64,000 nucleotides of DNA from an uncultured Flavobacteriales bacterium (GCA_937121175.1 CAKZKD010000039.1:124001-188000); one strand, 5' to 3'; shown: positions 1-11,173, counted from the stretch's first letter. Numbers and translations: made by a program. Notes: a model not told the origin generated them from the sequence alone.

Positions 1-1130
1 TTGCCGTATTTGTGCCCATTATCGAGTTTATATTTTAGGTATAAATCTTTTGCTTTGTTGTCTTTATCTTCCTCAATAAAAGATTCTATTTCCTTCTCTA
101 CTACCTCGTTATAGAGTTTATGGTAATTTGATATTCTATTACTTTTTACAATTTGCTTCTTCACATCTTGGTATCGCTTGTATGGACGTTCTATTTTACC
201 ATCACTTTCGGCCATTAACGTTTTACCAAAACTGTTTTTAACAAAAGGTAAACTCTTCTTGGAAACCCCTTTTTTGAAAACCTCTTCATTGCTGTAATAG
301 AGTGAAGCCGCCTTTTGATAATTACCTGATAGTCTAAAAAAATCTGCCTTTAGTACGTATAAATCTGCAAGGTCAACTTGACGTTTTTCGTAGAGCTTTT
401 TCTTAATTTTTATTTCTTTTTTCTTTGCCGTAGTGTCTCTGTTCGGAAATTTTCGTTGAGTAATACTTGCCTGATATTTCACAAGTTTTTCAGCGTCGCC
501 AGCGGCTTCATTAAACAGCCCCTTTTTTAATTCTACCAGTAATCGCTTTTTAAGAATATGCTGATACAACAACGAATCTGCATTATTTGCTGGGTCGGAA
601 ATAAATGCGGCTCTTTTTTTACGCGCTTTCTTTTCCAACGAATCGGGAATAGTGAATGGTGTAGCTTTGTCCAATTGGACTTTAACCAATTCTTCAGCTT
701 GCTTCAGGTAAATATCGGCTTCAACCGTATTGTTGTTTTCTAGGTGAGATTCACCTAATGCTAAAATCGATTTTATGTATAGCGAACTATCCGGTTTTAC
801 AAACTGATTAAAATAAAACTCCGCATTTTCCAGACTATCTCTAACTTCTGCCAGCCTTCCTAATCCTTCAATGTATCGACAATTCAGAATGGAAATATAG
901 GTGTAATATTGACTCTGGGCTTGCCCTTTTCGGCTTAGCTTTTTTAGCCAACGTTTTGCTCTTAGGTGTGCCGTTAGGTAGTCTCCGGTTTCAAAGTCTG
1001 CTTCATTTTTTTCAATAACATCTTCATTCTTTTTCACCCATTTATCTTGAGCAAATGTTGTATTGAAAACAGAAAGTAAAGCCAACACAGCTGTTACCTT
1101 CCAAACTTTAGATATCAATTGCATTTTCAT
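1..1130 (-). CDS. Secreted TPR-like repeat protein, 3' end outside window
   Basis: The reading frame is open from the ATG at 1128-1130 to the window edge, giving about 376 residues of the N-terminal part. The start has a signal peptide (hydrophobic stretch, then a cleavage-like FAQ at about residue 28). The mature part is helical, charged and lysine-rich, with TPR-like segments around residues 40-200. No catalytic motif is visible. The start lies 2 bases downstream of the stop of the barrel gene ending at 1133, so it is the third gene of a lipoprotein / barrel / repeat-protein operon. A periplasmic or secreted scaffolding role is inference. The specific family is not recognised. Confidence 0.7.
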   Translation of the reverse strand, partial: MKMQLISKVWKVTAVLALLSVFNTTFAQDKWVKKNEDVIEKNEADFETGDYLTAHLRAKRWLKKLSRKGQAQSQYYTYISILNCRYIEGLGRLAEVRDSLENAEFYFNQFVKPDSSLYIKSILALGESHLENNNTVEADIYLKQAEELVKVQLDKATPFTIPDSLEKKARKKRAAFISDPANNADSLLYQHILKKRLLVELKKGLFNEAAGDAEKLVKYQASITQRKFPNRDTTAKKKEIKIKKKLYEKRQVDLADLYVLKADFFRLSGNYQKAASLYYSNEEVFKKGVSKKSLPFVKNSFGKTLMAESDGKIERPYKRYQDVKKQIVKSNRISNYHKLYNEVVEKEIESFIEEDKDNKAKDLYLKYKLDNGHKYG

Positions 1131-1132
1131 AT

Positions 1133-2512
1133 TTAATTCTGGCTGAAGTTGTTACCGAATGTGAGATTTATTCCGAACCTGAGATGAACGTTTTTACTTT
1201 TTTCTGGCAGTAGAAATGCAATAACATTATCTGTAACCGTGTAAAATTGAACAGGACCACCATTTATAGTGAACCCAGCACCAACATTTGCCGCACTATT
1301 ACCATAAATACTATAGTTGACAGTAGCCATTAAAAAATTACGGACTTTTTGAGTGACCGCTACACGAAGCGATGTTTTAAATCTTCCGTTGTAATATTCA
1401 TTGTAAGTTAACGCACTTAAATTAGTCTTAGGTAATATTCTGTAATCTCCTCCTAAGTATATTTTAACTGGTAATAGTGTGGTAAATGATTCTTCTTTTT
1501 CATCAAACTCAATGTTTGAAACAAGTGTATCCAAAGTTCCAATCAGGTTTTCAGGTTCAGCAGACCCTTCGCTAAAATCAGTGAGCGGCAGACCATCGTA
1601 CGTATAAGAAATAGGCTTAGATGTTTTGGTTTTTGCAGATGCAGACCAATTTATAAGGCCTACATCTAACACTGAAGCACTTGCAGACAATACTTCGTTG
1701 ATTTTATAGGTTATTCCTAAATCTATTGCCCCTCCGTGATTGCCGGTTCCTGAAGTAATAATTTGATCACCCAATTCATCAATTCCTAACCCACCAAAAC
1801 CAAGTAAGGAGTCTATTAAAACACCTGGAATTCCTGCAGCTTGAACCGCCAATTGACCATCCAAGGTTATAGCGTAGTTATCGGCATTGGTTGAAATGCC
1901 AAGAGTACTTTCTGTGGTTCTCAAAAAACCTTGACCACTCAAGTACTTTGCTTTTAGTCCTACTGTCCACTTGTCATTAAAATCACGAGCGTAACCAAAA
2001 GCAACCTCAGTATATTGCATGTAATCAATGCCTAAGCCGTCGAAACTGGCTCGTTGACCTAAAAATTTAGGATCTCCATTTCCGAGCCATAAAAACTCAA
2101 AAAAGGATTTGGGAATTGCAAACCGAACCGAAGTCTTGTTTTCAACTGCAAATGAAGCAAAGCCTGCACCAGCCCTGAAACCAAACCCCAAAACAGTGGT
2201 TCTGAAATCAAAATTTACACTGTTTATGTCTTTCATTCTGTCTATTGCCTTATCTAGAGTAACATCCAATTTGCCAGTTGACTCGTTCGGTTGCACTGCA
2301 TCTGATAGCGTAAATCCTTCGGAGTTAATAGCGGTATATCCACCACTTAAAACCGGCAGCAACACATACCCTTTCGATAGTGGTATTTTAGATGGATTGA
2401 GTCCGTGAGATTGTGGCGCTGACCGCAATTCATACAGCGTTAAGTCTTGTTGTGCAAAGACTCCATAACTCGTCAGGGCTATGCAAAAAGTAAGTAGAAC
2501 TAATTTTTTCAT
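1133..2512 (-). CDS. DUF5723-like outer-membrane beta-barrel protein
   Basis: A 459-residue protein with a signal peptide (cleavage near FAQQ, residue 20). An early motif (LYELRSAPQSHGLNPSKIP) and the LPVLSGGY segment match what I know of the Bacteroidota DUF5723 family, predicted outer-membrane barrels related in fold to FadL/PorV-type proteins. Many alternating beta segments follow, and the C-terminus (HLRFGINLTFGNNF) looks like a terminal barrel strand. The start overlaps the stop of the upstream lipoprotein gene (ATGA at 2509-2512), so the two are translationally coupled. Function is unknown; a role in envelope transport or protein surface display is inference only. Confidence 0.65.
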   Translation of the reverse strand: MKKLVLLTFCIALTSYGVFAQQDLTLYELRSAPQSHGLNPSKIPLSKGYVLLPVLSGGYTAINSEGFTLSDAVQPNESTGKLDVTLDKAIDRMKDINSVNFDFRTTVLGFGFRAGAGFASFAVENKTSVRFAIPKSFFEFLWLGNGDPKFLGQRASFDGLGIDYMQYTEVAFGYARDFNDKWTVGLKAKYLSGQGFLRTTESTLGISTNADNYAITLDGQLAVQAAGIPGVLIDSLLGFGGLGIDELGDQIITSGTGNHGGAIDLGITYKINEVLSASASVLDVGLINWSASAKTKTSKPISYTYDGLPLTDFSEGSAEPENLIGTLDTLVSNIEFDEKEESFTTLLPVKIYLGGDYRILPKTNLSALTYNEYYNGRFKTSLRVAVTQKVRNFLMATVNYSIYGNSAANVGAGFTINGGPVQFYTVTDNVIAFLLPEKSKNVHLRFGINLTFGNNFSQN

Positions 2513-4047
2513 TCTTCTTCGTCTTTAAGTAAGTTTATATTCCCAGTAAGTTTAATTCCTACAGACACTTCAAGTTTATAGTCCGATTGAATTTTAATGA
2601 TGTCCTTTCCAAAGTTCGAGGTATTCATTGAAGCTCTAAGTTGAACAAACCGTGCTAGCGGCAGGCTAGCCAAAACCTCCTCATCCACCAACTGATGTTC
2701 AATGCTACTTTCTGCAGAACTGGTAACGACACCGCTGCCATCAACAGGAGCTGCGGCAGTAAACAATTCATCGAGCAGCACCATCGGTGAACCATCCGCC
2801 TTGGTCATAATCTGCTTTTTTTCATTCATAAGAATAAGCGAAATATTCGTTTCAAGTGGAAAGCCATTGTTGGTATAGGTTTTCATAACAAATTCTTTAA
2901 TTAGGGTAAGGTCAGTGGTAACTTGCATATCAATTGTATCTAACACCTCAAATGCAGAAATTTTCCCTTCTAAAGGCAGTTCGAGTGATATGCTTAAATC
3001 GCATTTCGAATCTTTAAAGACCGTCTGTGGGGCTGGTGGATTATTTCCTGCCTGCATACCTAAATTGTAGGTAATTGTTTTAGGAGATATACCAATAAAT
3101 CGAGATAAATTCGAATTGGTTCCGTTCAATTCTATTCGACTATTGACAAACTCACCTGATTTGGTACTGGCCTTAATTTCACCTATGGCGACATTCGGGT
3201 TTTTTACCAGTGGTATAATATCGTTGGAGGCGGGGTTCGTTGCAAATACGCTATCAAATACAGGTAAAATAGAAAATCCAAAACTATTACTCGCTTCTAT
3301 GGCAAGAATGGGATTGCTAACCTCAATATCTCCTTTAGCCGCAATATTCTTAAATAAATGCAATTGAAAGGACTCTTCTCCAACCCGTTGGACTGCAGTA
3401 CTAAAATCACCCGTAACACTTTGGTAGTCCAATCCTTTTATTTCGATTTGCCCATCGCAACTGCCTGTATTACTACCTTGAATTTGAATGCGAATTTCAC
3501 CGTTTGTTGGTTCAATACTGTAATTGTTTAACGACCGTGTTTCGGTCTCGCCAGCTGTAACTTCAACCCTTAGTGCAGTACCTCCTTCATTCTTGATGTC
3601 TAAAAATTCAAAAGTTATTTGATCCGTTCCATTGCCATTGCTGGTTGCAATCGTTAATTCCCCCGCGGAAAGCAAAACGGACTGAATTTGAACTGTCCCA
3701 TTAACATCAAATGGAATTGGAGGCAATAAAGTAGGGTTTGTGGTATATCCAAGCGGACCATTGGGAGTAGATACATCCTGAAAAGCCACTACATTATTCA
3801 GTTGAAATGATGCCTTTTTACCACCATAAATTAACTTTATGTCCTTACCATTAATATTTACTGCATTGCTATCTGTAGCACCAAATAGTTGGTAAACCCC
3901 AACTTCACCTTTTAAAAGCGGAATAGCCACTTTTGGGTTCCATGAAGTCTCTGAAATTTTATCAAATTCGAAATACTCTTTATTGAGGCATGCCGTAAGC
4001 ATGAGAGCACTACTGAGAATCAAGAAGGGGAATTTTAGCTTTCTCAT
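2509..4047 (-). CDS. Large predicted lipoprotein, unknown function
   Basis: A 512-residue protein. The N-terminus has a lipobox (LTAC, Cys20), so it should be lipid-anchored after signal peptidase II cleavage. The mature part is beta-rich with Asn/Ser/Thr-rich stretches and no catalytic signature. It is the first gene of the three-gene minus-strand operon, upstream of and overlapping the DUF5723-like barrel. A -7 promoter motif (TAAATTTG) sits 15 bases before the start. Pairing of a lipoprotein with a barrel suggests an outer-membrane complex, but no known complex is recognisable. Confidence 0.65.
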   Translation of the reverse strand: MRKLKFPFLILSSALMLTACLNKEYFEFDKISETSWNPKVAIPLLKGEVGVYQLFGATDSNAVNINGKDIKLIYGGKKASFQLNNVVAFQDVSTPNGPLGYTTNPTLLPPIPFDVNGTVQIQSVLLSAGELTIATSNGNGTDQITFEFLDIKNEGGTALRVEVTAGETETRSLNNYSIEPTNGEIRIQIQGSNTGSCDGQIEIKGLDYQSVTGDFSTAVQRVGEESFQLHLFKNIAAKGDIEVSNPILAIEASNSFGFSILPVFDSVFATNPASNDIIPLVKNPNVAIGEIKASTKSGEFVNSRIELNGTNSNLSRFIGISPKTITYNLGMQAGNNPPAPQTVFKDSKCDLSISLELPLEGKISAFEVLDTIDMQVTTDLTLIKEFVMKTYTNNGFPLETNISLILMNEKKQIMTKADGSPMVLLDELFTAAAPVDGSGVVTSSAESSIEHQLVDEEVLASLPLARFVQLRASMNTSNFGKDIIKIQSDYKLEVSVGIKLTGNINLLKDEEE

Positions 4048-4062
4048 TTTAACTAGTTTTCA

Positions 4063-4089
4063 CAAATTTAAGAATTGTAGTGTCTCCAA
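4063..4089 (-). promoter_or_regulatory. Predicted promoter of the lipoprotein/barrel operon
   Basis: On the minus strand TAAATTTG (4070-4063) matches the Bacteroidota -7 consensus TAnnTTTG, with TTG 16 bases upstream (4089-4087). The predicted transcription start is about 10 bases before the ATG at 4047. This rests on the motif alone. Confidence 0.45.
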
Positions 4090-4135
4090 CGGAGATTAGG
4101 TATAGAATACTGATACATGGTTTCGAAGCATTGCT

Positions 4136-6889
4136 CTAGTTCAAAACATAACAGTATAATGAGCCTTCCTTGCTCCCAATTACCATTTCGTACCTATTGT
4201 CAATATTTATATCGGAAATTAGTGCTTTTCCTAGGCCATAAAAAGGGCTTCCCTCCATTGAGTTCAATGTTTTATCAAATAAAAAGGCTTGATTCCTATT
4301 GTTTGAAATACTTACAAACCCTTGTTCCTGATTTTTGCTTTGGTAGGCTAACAATGTTGGTAAATAATCCCCTTCTGATTGAACTTCCCAAATGAGCTTA
4401 AACTCATGGTTGTAAACTTTTACTGATTCTTTGTCGGTAAAACAATAGTCCATTTTTCCATCAAAATTTACATCCAAATAATCGAACGCATCTAAGCCCT
4501 CCGTTTGTTTTACTTGGGCTGTTTCTAATTTATCCTTTAAACTCAAACGATACACTACACCGTTGCTGTCTGAGCAAATAATAGTGGTACTTGACAGGTC
4601 TTTGCCCACATCCACACTGAAGCTAGAATTCGGGAAAATTTCTATTTTTCTTGACAACTTCATTCTGTTTTCTCCCCGACGGCTAACGACCCTAATCAAA
4701 CCGTTAGACTGCACTCCAATGAGATAGTCTTTTTTGTTCATTCGAGTATAAATTATGGGTTTAACCAAAGGCTTACCGCGTTTATATTTCCAACCCTTCA
4801 CAAAGTTTCCTCCTACATCCAAACATTGGACATCGCCATTCTCCTGTGCTATAAAAATTCTGTACTTGCGATTATTGTCATAGTCGAAAAGCGAGAGCGG
4901 TTGGGTCATCTTATTCTTCAATTTAACAGGGTATCCTTCTACATTTTTTCCATTTCTATCGAGCATATAAATTTTGGAGGCGGTATTGAAAAGAAGCTGA
5001 TATTTTTCGTTTTTGTAGCGATCAACTTCTTTTACTTTTCCCAAAATAGGTTCGCCAATTGCTCGTGACCACAACACACGACCTGTATTGGAAATAAGAT
5101 AAATTTTACCATTCGCATCTTGAACCACAATATCTTTTGCTTTGGTATAATGATTTGTAAACGGCATGGGTTCAGTGGCCAAAATGGTATCGAGTGGCAC
5201 TTCCCATAAGCTGCTTGATATTTTCTTGTAACTTGGGTTATGTTCCAAGTATAAACTATTGTAATACAGGTTATTAGCCCCCTTTTCGATTTGCAATGAC
5301 ATGCCACCGAACTTCCGAAAAAGTTCAATGTTTTGGTTTACCGTGTCGGCATAATTATCGCCCATAAAGTAATGCAACAGACGCGGACTTCTGGCCACAT
5401 TGCTGTACAAGGTTATGTTCGATTGGTCCGATAGGTAATCCCTAAAGTTATCGAAATGGTCATCGGAAGCAAGAATTTTATCGCCTTTGTAGGTATTTAT
5501 GAAATCCCGCATAGATGCCAATTGGTCACCGAATACCACATAGTTTTCAATCATCATAAGGTAATTACAAGCTACCGCTTCGAAAGGACGGCCAAATGCT
5601 TGACGCATAAACTTGGGGTATCGCATGGCATATATTTCAATTTCTCTGTAATTTGTCAAAGAATCAGCCTCACCATCAGACCCAAGAAGTGGAGTCATGC
5701 TTTCTAAAAATGCGGTTTTATTAATGATTCGAATTAACCCGTAAGTTTTAGATTGAATTGCCCCTATACCTTGTCCTTTTATTTCGGTTGGAATTTCTGA
5801 AATGCACATGGCTACTTCCCCAACCATATGCTGACTTAGCAATTCTCCTGTATTTACACCCGCTGATTTTAAAGTTTCTAAGGCCGCATTTCGCTTACCT
5901 AACTTGTTGCGCACCATCAAATAGTTTTGGTAGGCAACATCAAAACTTTTGTAATCGCTAATTCCATAATGCAAAAAGAATGCGGTTGAAGCGGGTAAAA
6001 TATCCACAACGTCAAGGTTTTGTGACTTCTGGTTTTCGAATACCGTTAAATATCCGCCCAATGAATCTATTGCGTGACTGTATCCATTTAATAAAACCCC
6101 ATTCGATTTCGTGATTATATCCAACTCGGTCCAACCAGCAAAAGTTTCCAGTTGTCGAAAGGCATTTTTTCCGCTTTTATCCAAGAACTTGCTCACGAAT
6201 TGAGAAAAATACTTTTGGTTTATATACAGGTTGACGTCTTTCGATTTTCCTGCGGTTGCACGAACTTTCTGAAAACCAGCATCGTCAACAGCCAAACTGA
6301 TTTCACTGTTAAGTTGCCTTATTGCATCCTCGATTCCCATTTGGGTGTTACTTACCAGACAAAATCCCTTGTAAATGCTTACATACCACGTTTCATTAAT
6401 TGAATTTGAATACTGAGAGATGTCTGCACCATCATATTTGTCCTGCTTTTCAGTCCATTCAGCATTAAATAAAGCGTTTACTTTTTCAGCTGTTTTTTTG
6501 TCAGACACCGAATTGGGGATAAGCACAGATAAGAGTAGCGAGTGTTTGTCTTTACCGGCCGGAATTATTGCAGCCACCAAACGGGTTGAATTCCAACGTT
6601 CATCAAAGAATTTATCCTTTAAAATAAGGCTGTCCAATTGAGCTATTGTCTGGTCGAAATTTTTGAGCCATCCTACTCGTTCAAACTCATCGTAAATAAG
6701 GTTTGTGGATGCTACCGATTGAAAAAACTGAGTAGGTTCCTTAATGTCATAAACCATTGCCACTTGGTAAGGTACGGCAGCAAAATAGTCTTCCGAAATG
6801 GGTTTGTTTTCAGTGAATCGTTGGTACATAAAAAACGAAAGTCCCGCAAAGGCAACAAAAACGATTACAAGTAAAATTTTACGCAGCAT
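4136..6889 (-). CDS. Membrane-anchored protein with C-terminal beta-propeller-like repeats
   Basis: A 917-residue protein. Residues about 5-22 form a single N-terminal membrane segment, and the rest should lie in the periplasm. Residues about 30-580 resemble DUF3352-type proteins in general layout (repeated alpha/beta units with phrases such as AFFLHYGISD), though I hold that only loosely. From about residue 590 to the end, repeated units such as IYLISNTGRVLW and IYMLDRNGKNVEGYP look like PQQ-type or FG-GAP propeller blades, with a DxNxDxKxD calcium-loop-like motif (DVNFDGKMD) and a second copy near the C-terminus (DINIDNRYE). It is monocistronic by spacing: 98 bases separate it from rnhB upstream and about 90 from the lipoprotein gene downstream. 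Function unknown. Confidence 0.65.
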   Translation of the reverse strand: MLRKILLVIVFVAFAGLSFFMYQRFTENKPISEDYFAAVPYQVAMVYDIKEPTQFFQSVASTNLIYDEFERVGWLKNFDQTIAQLDSLILKDKFFDERWNSTRLVAAIIPAGKDKHSLLLSVLIPNSVSDKKTAEKVNALFNAEWTEKQDKYDGADISQYSNSINETWYVSIYKGFCLVSNTQMGIEDAIRQLNSEISLAVDDAGFQKVRATAGKSKDVNLYINQKYFSQFVSKFLDKSGKNAFRQLETFAGWTELDIITKSNGVLLNGYSHAIDSLGGYLTVFENQKSQNLDVVDILPASTAFFLHYGISDYKSFDVAYQNYLMVRNKLGKRNAALETLKSAGVNTGELLSQHMVGEVAMCISEIPTEIKGQGIGAIQSKTYGLIRIINKTAFLESMTPLLGSDGEADSLTNYREIEIYAMRYPKFMRQAFGRPFEAVACNYLMMIENYVVFGDQLASMRDFINTYKGDKILASDDHFDNFRDYLSDQSNITLYSNVARSPRLLHYFMGDNYADTVNQNIELFRKFGGMSLQIEKGANNLYYNSLYLEHNPSYKKISSSLWEVPLDTILATEPMPFTNHYTKAKDIVVQDANGKIYLISNTGRVLWSRAIGEPILGKVKEVDRYKNEKYQLLFNTASKIYMLDRNGKNVEGYPVKLKNKMTQPLSLFDYDNNRKYRIFIAQENGDVQCLDVGGNFVKGWKYKRGKPLVKPIIYTRMNKKDYLIGVQSNGLIRVVSRRGENRMKLSRKIEIFPNSSFSVDVGKDLSSTTIICSDSNGVVYRLSLKDKLETAQVKQTEGLDAFDYLDVNFDGKMDYCFTDKESVKVYNHEFKLIWEVQSEGDYLPTLLAYQSKNQEQGFVSISNNRNQAFLFDKTLNSMEGSPFYGLGKALISDINIDNRYEMVIGSKEGSLYCYVLN

Positions 6890-6987
6890 ACTTTTCCTCA
6901 GTTGGGGTAAAAGTACTTGTTGAATGGCTGACTTGGTTGGTAATGAAGAGGAGTTATTAAGTCTGAATCGTTGGTTGTTTGTGTAAC

Positions 6988-7575
6988 TTATTTTTCCGCT
7001 GCAAGCAGCCTAAAACTCATGCGATGATACTTGCTAGGGCCGTGTTCTTTTATCCCTTCTCGGTGGGCGATAGTAGGATACCCCATGTTGTTTTTCCAAT
7101 TATACATCGGAAACTCTTTGTCAATTTTTTGCATGTATTCGTCACGGTAGGTTTTGGCTAAGATGGAGGCCGCGGCAATACTTAAAAACTTAGCATCTCC
7201 TTTAACTACTGTGGTGTGAGGAATAAAATTGTAGGGTTTAAAGCGGTTTCCATCAACAATAATATGTTCCGGGAATGGCTCTAATTTGTCTAGTGCATGG
7301 TGCATGGCCAAAATGGACGCTTGCAGAATGTTTATCTCATCAATTTTTTTGTGATCCAGAAAAGCGACTCCGTATGCCAGTGCTTTTGATTCGATGTACT
7401 TGCGCAATTCATTCCGATTTGCTTCGGTTACTTGTTTGGAGTCGTTGAGTAATTTGTGTTTAAACCCTTTAGGAATAATTACCGCGGCTGCAGTTACGGG
7501 GCCAGCTAAACAACCGCGTCCCGCTTCATCGCAGCCTGCTTCAATTACTCCTTTGGTAAAATAGCTTTTAAGCAA
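6988..7575 (-). CDS. rnhB: Ribonuclease HII
   Basis: Cleaves the RNA strand of RNA-DNA hybrids and starts ribonucleotide excision repair in the cytoplasm. The 195-residue length is normal. The catalytic DEAGRG motif is at residues 16-21 (Asp16, Glu17). The further conserved acidic positions are in VDGNR (about residue 110) and [17 protein letters not shown] (about 125-140), the latter also typical of RNase HII. The gene lies 6 bases downstream of secA on the same strand and is probably cotranscribed with it. Confidence 0.95.
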   Translation of the reverse strand: MLKSYFTKGVIEAGCDEAGRGCLAGPVTAAAVIIPKGFKHKLLNDSKQVTEANRNELRKYIESKALAYGVAFLDHKKIDEINILQASILAMHHALDKLEPFPEHIIVDGNRFKPYNFIPHTTVVKGDAKFLSIAAASILAKTYRDEYMQKIDKEFPMYNWKNNMGYPTIAHREGIKEHGPSKYHRMSFRLLAAEK

Positions 7576-7581
7576 CGTAAA

Positions 7582-10500
7582 CTACGCTTGCGCTTGCTGT
7601 ACAACAACCCATTCCCCTGTACCCAAAAGCGGTTCGGCTTGCTTGTATTTCATCGACTTTTTCTCACCACTCATAACGTGCTGAATGTCTATACGCTCGT
7701 TCCTATTTATTTTCTTTTCAACCTTAACAGGCTCCCTTTTCGGACGTTGTTGTGCAGAAGGGTCATTGTACTCATTCTCTGTTGGCAATTGCTCTTGCCC
7801 CCCAGGTACGGTACCTCGTCCAGCTTGCGTTTTTGGCGCTTGCTGACGTTGAACCTCACCTTGTTTAACGGCACTATTATCTGCGGGTAAGGAAGCTTTT
7901 GCTAAGAACGAAGTAACTTCATTATTTACTTTGGCTAATACTTTTTTGAATAACTCAAACGACTCGAATTTGTAAATCAAAAGCGGGTCTTTTTGTTCGT
8001 AAGTTGCCGATTGAACCGACTGACGCAAATCGTCCATTTCTCGTAAATGCTCTTTCCAATGTTGGTCAATCATGGCTAGAATTACTCCTTTTTCCAGAGC
8101 ACGAACGGCTTCTACGCCTTCAGTTTTAACTCCACGGTCAATATCAGCAGTAACTTGAATTGACTTTTGTTTATCCGTAAAAGGAATGACAACTCGTTTG
8201 AAGTTTGTATCCGCTTCGTCTGCGATACCCTTAATTACCGGGAACGCACTTCTGGCAATCATCTCAGATTTTTCTTCGTACGATTTACGAACAGTTGCGT
8301 ACAATTTCTTGCCTAATTCATCTGGATTTGTAGCTAAAAATTCTTGTTCAGTGAATGGCGATTCAATACCAAAGATTTTGATAAGCTCCAATCTCAGGCC
8401 TTCATGATCTTTCAAGTCTGAATAGGCAAACGCAATGTCAAATGCAACATCTTGCATCATATTAGCAACATCAACCTGGATTCTTTCTCCGTACAATGCG
8501 TGACGCCTTCTTGTGTAAATTACCTCACGCTGAGAATTCATTACATCATCGTATTCCAACAGACGTTTACGAACCCCAAAGTTATTTTCTTCCACTTTTT
8601 TCTGAGCACGTTCAATAGACTTAGAAATCATGCTGTGTTGAATAACTTCACCTTCTTCAAGACCCATTCGGTCCATCAGTTTTGCGACTCGGTCAGAGCC
8701 GAACATACGCATGAGGTTATCTTCCAAAGACACAAAGAACTGAGATGAACCTGGGTCTCCTTGACGACCAGCACGCCCACGCAACTGTCTGTCAACGCGA
8801 CGCGACTCATGACGTTCCGTACCAATAATTGCTAAACCACCGGCTGCTTTTACTTCGTCCGATAATTTAATATCTGTACCACGACCTGCCATATTGGTTG
8901 CAATTGTTACCGTTCCACCCTTACCTGCTTCCGCAACAACGTCTGCTTCTTTTTGGTGTAGCTTGGCATTTAGTACTTGGTGTTTGATGTTTTTTCTTTT
9001 GAGCATTCTGCTCAATAGTTCCGAAATTTCAACAGAGGTCGTACCTACTAAAACCGGTCTTCCTTCTTGAACCAATTTCTCGGCTTCATCGATTACCGCA
9101 TTGAATTTTTCACGTACAGTTTTATAGACAAAATCTTGACGGTCGTCTCTTGCGATTGGGCGATTGGTAGGAATTACGACCACATCCAATTTATAGATTT
9201 CGTGGAATTCCCCAGATTCGGTTTCTGCCGTACCCGTCATACCAGCTAATTTGTGGTACATTCTAAAGTAATTCTGCAAGGTTATGGTTGCATAAGTCTG
9301 CGTTGCAGCCTCAATTTTTACATTCTCTTTTGCTTCAATGGCTTGGTGTAATCCATCCGAATAACGACGCCCATCCATGATACGGCCAGTCTGTTCATCC
9401 ACAATTTTTACTTGGTTATCCATTACCACATACTCCACATCTTTTTCAAACATGGCGTACGATTTCAGCAATTGATTTACTGTGTGAATCCGCTGACTTT
9501 TAGTAGAATAGTCACTTATTAAAGTGTCTTTTTTGGCGATTTTTTCTTCGTCTGATAAATCTGATTTTTCAACTTTATCAATATCAAAACCGATGTCAGG
9601 CATAATGAAGAAGTTCGAATCTTCCATTTCTCCGGTCATTAGCTCAATGCCCTTGTCGGTCATCTCTACCGAATTTTGTTTTTCGTCGATAACGAAGAAC
9701 AGCTCAGAGTCCACGAAAGGCATTTCCTTGCCTTGGTCCTGAATGTAAAACCCTTCTGTTTTGGTTAACTGAGCTTTTATTCCCGGCTCACTCAAAAACT
9801 TAATAAGCGCCTTATTTTTCGGCATAGATCGGTAAGCTCGATAAAGTGCTAGTCCACCTTCTTCACGAGTTTTCTTATCAACTCCGTCAGCCAATTTTTT
9901 CTTAGCTTCTGAAATTAGGGAAGTAAGTAATTTCTTCTGGTGATTGACCAATACTTCAATTCTTGGTTTGAGTTCCATGAATTCGTGTTGGTCGCCCTTA
10001 GGGGTTGGGCCAGAGATGATTAGTGGTGTTCTTGCATCGTCAATCAATACCGAATCGACTTCATCAACAATAGCGTAATGGTGCTTGCGTTGAACTAAAT
10101 CTTCAACCGAAGTAGCCATATTATCACGCAGATAATCGAAGCCAAATTCATTATTTGTTCCGTAGGTTATGTCTGCTAAATACGCTTGCCTTCTATCTTC
10201 AGAGTTAGGTTGGTGTTTGTCAATACAATCAGTGGTCAGTCCATGAAATTCGAAAATTGGAGCGTTCCATTCCGCATCACGTTTCGCTAGGTAATCGTTT
10301 ACTGTTACCAAATGAACTCCTCGGCCAGTAAGAGCATTAAGGAAAACAGGTAAGGTAGCCACAAGGGTTTTACCTTCTCCCGTTGCCATCTCCGCAATTT
10401 TTCCTTGATGCAAAACTACACCACCAATCAGTTGCACATCATAGTGCACCATATTCCAAAGAATTTCGGTTCCAGCGGCATCCCAGCTGTTTTTCCAGTT

Positions 10501-10968
10501 TGCTTTTTCGCCATCAACAACAACGTGTGGTTTCGTAGTTGCCAATCGTTTGTCGTTTTCAGAAGCAGTAACTTCAATGCTTTCGTTTTCGGTGAACCTA
10601 CGCGCGGTTTCTTTTACAACTGCAAAAGCTTCCGGCAAAATCTCAAGAAGCACCTCTTCAATTTTCTCTAAAACAACCTTGTCCAACTCATCAATACGGG
10701 CATAAGCTGCCTCTTTGTCTTCAATAGAAAGACTATCGTCCTCTTGAGTTTTGTTTTTTAGGTCGTCAATTTCTTTTTGTTCGTCCGCATAGTTTGCATG
10801 AATTTTTAATCTTAATTCATCAGACTTAGCACGTAATTGGTCGTTGCTTAATGAAGAAAGAGTAGCATATACAGCGTTAGTTTGCTCTACAATTGGCTTA
10901 ATTTCTTCTATATCTTTTTCCGATTTGTTGCCAAAAAACTTTGCAACTATGTTCGTTATAAAATCCAT
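7582..10968 (-). CDS. secA: Preprotein translocase ATPase SecA
   Basis: The motor that pushes preproteins through SecYEG. At 1128 residues it is longer than E. coli SecA (901), which is normal for Bacteroidota and comes from insertions in the nucleotide-binding and helical regions. Walker A (TGEGKT) is near residue 193, the DEVD box and [13 protein letters not shown] near 305, and the second motor domain carries [15 protein letters not shown] and [14 protein letters not shown]. The C-terminus ends in a basic, Gln/Pro-rich linker and a short conserved block ([19 protein letters not shown]). The cysteine-rich zinc/SecB-binding tail of proteobacterial SecA is absent. A -7 motif lies at 11003-11010. 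Confidence 0.98.
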   Translation of the reverse strand: MDFITNIVAKFFGNKSEKDIEEIKPIVEQTNAVYATLSSLSNDQLRAKSDELRLKIHANYADEQKEIDDLKNKTQEDDSLSIEDKEAAYARIDELDKVVLEKIEEVLLEILPEAFAVVKETARRFTENESIEVTASENDKRLATTKPHVVVDGEKANWKNSWDAAGTEILWNMVHYDVQLIGGVVLHQGKIAEMATGEGKTLVATLPVFLNALTGRGVHLVTVNDYLAKRDAEWNAPIFEFHGLTTDCIDKHQPNSEDRRQAYLADITYGTNNEFGFDYLRDNMATSVEDLVQRKHHYAIVDEVDSVLIDDARTPLIISGPTPKGDQHEFMELKPRIEVLVNHQKKLLTSLISEAKKKLADGVDKKTREEGGLALYRAYRSMPKNKALIKFLSEPGIKAQLTKTEGFYIQDQGKEMPFVDSELFFVIDEKQNSVEMTDKGIELMTGEMEDSNFFIMPDIGFDIDKVEKSDLSDEEKIAKKDTLISDYSTKSQRIHTVNQLLKSYAMFEKDVEYVVMDNQVKIVDEQTGRIMDGRRYSDGLHQAIEAKENVKIEAATQTYATITLQNYFRMYHKLAGMTGTAETESGEFHEIYKLDVVVIPTNRPIARDDRQDFVYKTVREKFNAVIDEAEKLVQEGRPVLVGTTSVEISELLSRMLKRKNIKHQVLNAKLHQKEADVVAEAGKGGTVTIATNMAGRGTDIKLSDEVKAAGGLAIIGTERHESRRVDRQLRGRAGRQGDPGSSQFFVSLEDNLMRMFGSDRVAKLMDRMGLEEGEVIQHSMISKSIERAQKKVEENNFGVRKRLLEYDDVMNSQREVIYTRRRHALYGERIQVDVANMMQDVAFDIAFAYSDLKDHEGLRLELIKIFGIESPFTEQEFLATNPDELGKKLYATVRKSYEEKSEMIARSAFPVIKGIADEADTNFKRVVIPFTDKQKSIQVTADIDRGVKTEGVEAVRALEKGVILAMIDQHWKEHLREMDDLRQSVQSATYEQKDPLLIYKFESFELFKKVLAKVNNEVTSFLAKASLPADNSAVKQGEVQRQQAPKTQAGRGTVPGGQEQLPTENEYNDPSAQQRPKREPVKVEKKINRNERIDIQHVMSGEKKSMKYKQAEPLLGTGEWVVVQQAQA

Positions 10969-11002
10969 GATTTGGAGTGTGTTTTTGCTTTAAAAAAGGC
11001 TG

Positions 11003-11010
11003 CAAAAATA
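11003..11010 (-). promoter_or_regulatory. Predicted -7 element of secA
   Basis: Minus-strand TATTTTTG matches TAnnTTTG exactly, 34 bases upstream of the secA ATG. No TTG is seen at the expected -33 distance, so support is partial. Confidence 0.35.
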
Positions 11011-11173
11011 GCAGTTTTATGCGGATAGCTGGGTGGCTTTGGCTGTGTAAAAATGGTAAAAAAGGACAAATGTAATTACCTTGTTTTCAGCTATTAAGCA
11101 AGATGTTTGACTGCTGTGGTTTCTTGGGATGCATACGAGTTGTAAAAATGATATGGTATTTAATAACTCCTTG

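Noticed and set aside
4117-4395. Plus-strand open frame at the end of the 917-residue protein gene
   Set aside because: It overlaps a clear coding region on the other strand and reads as low-complexity mirror sequence.
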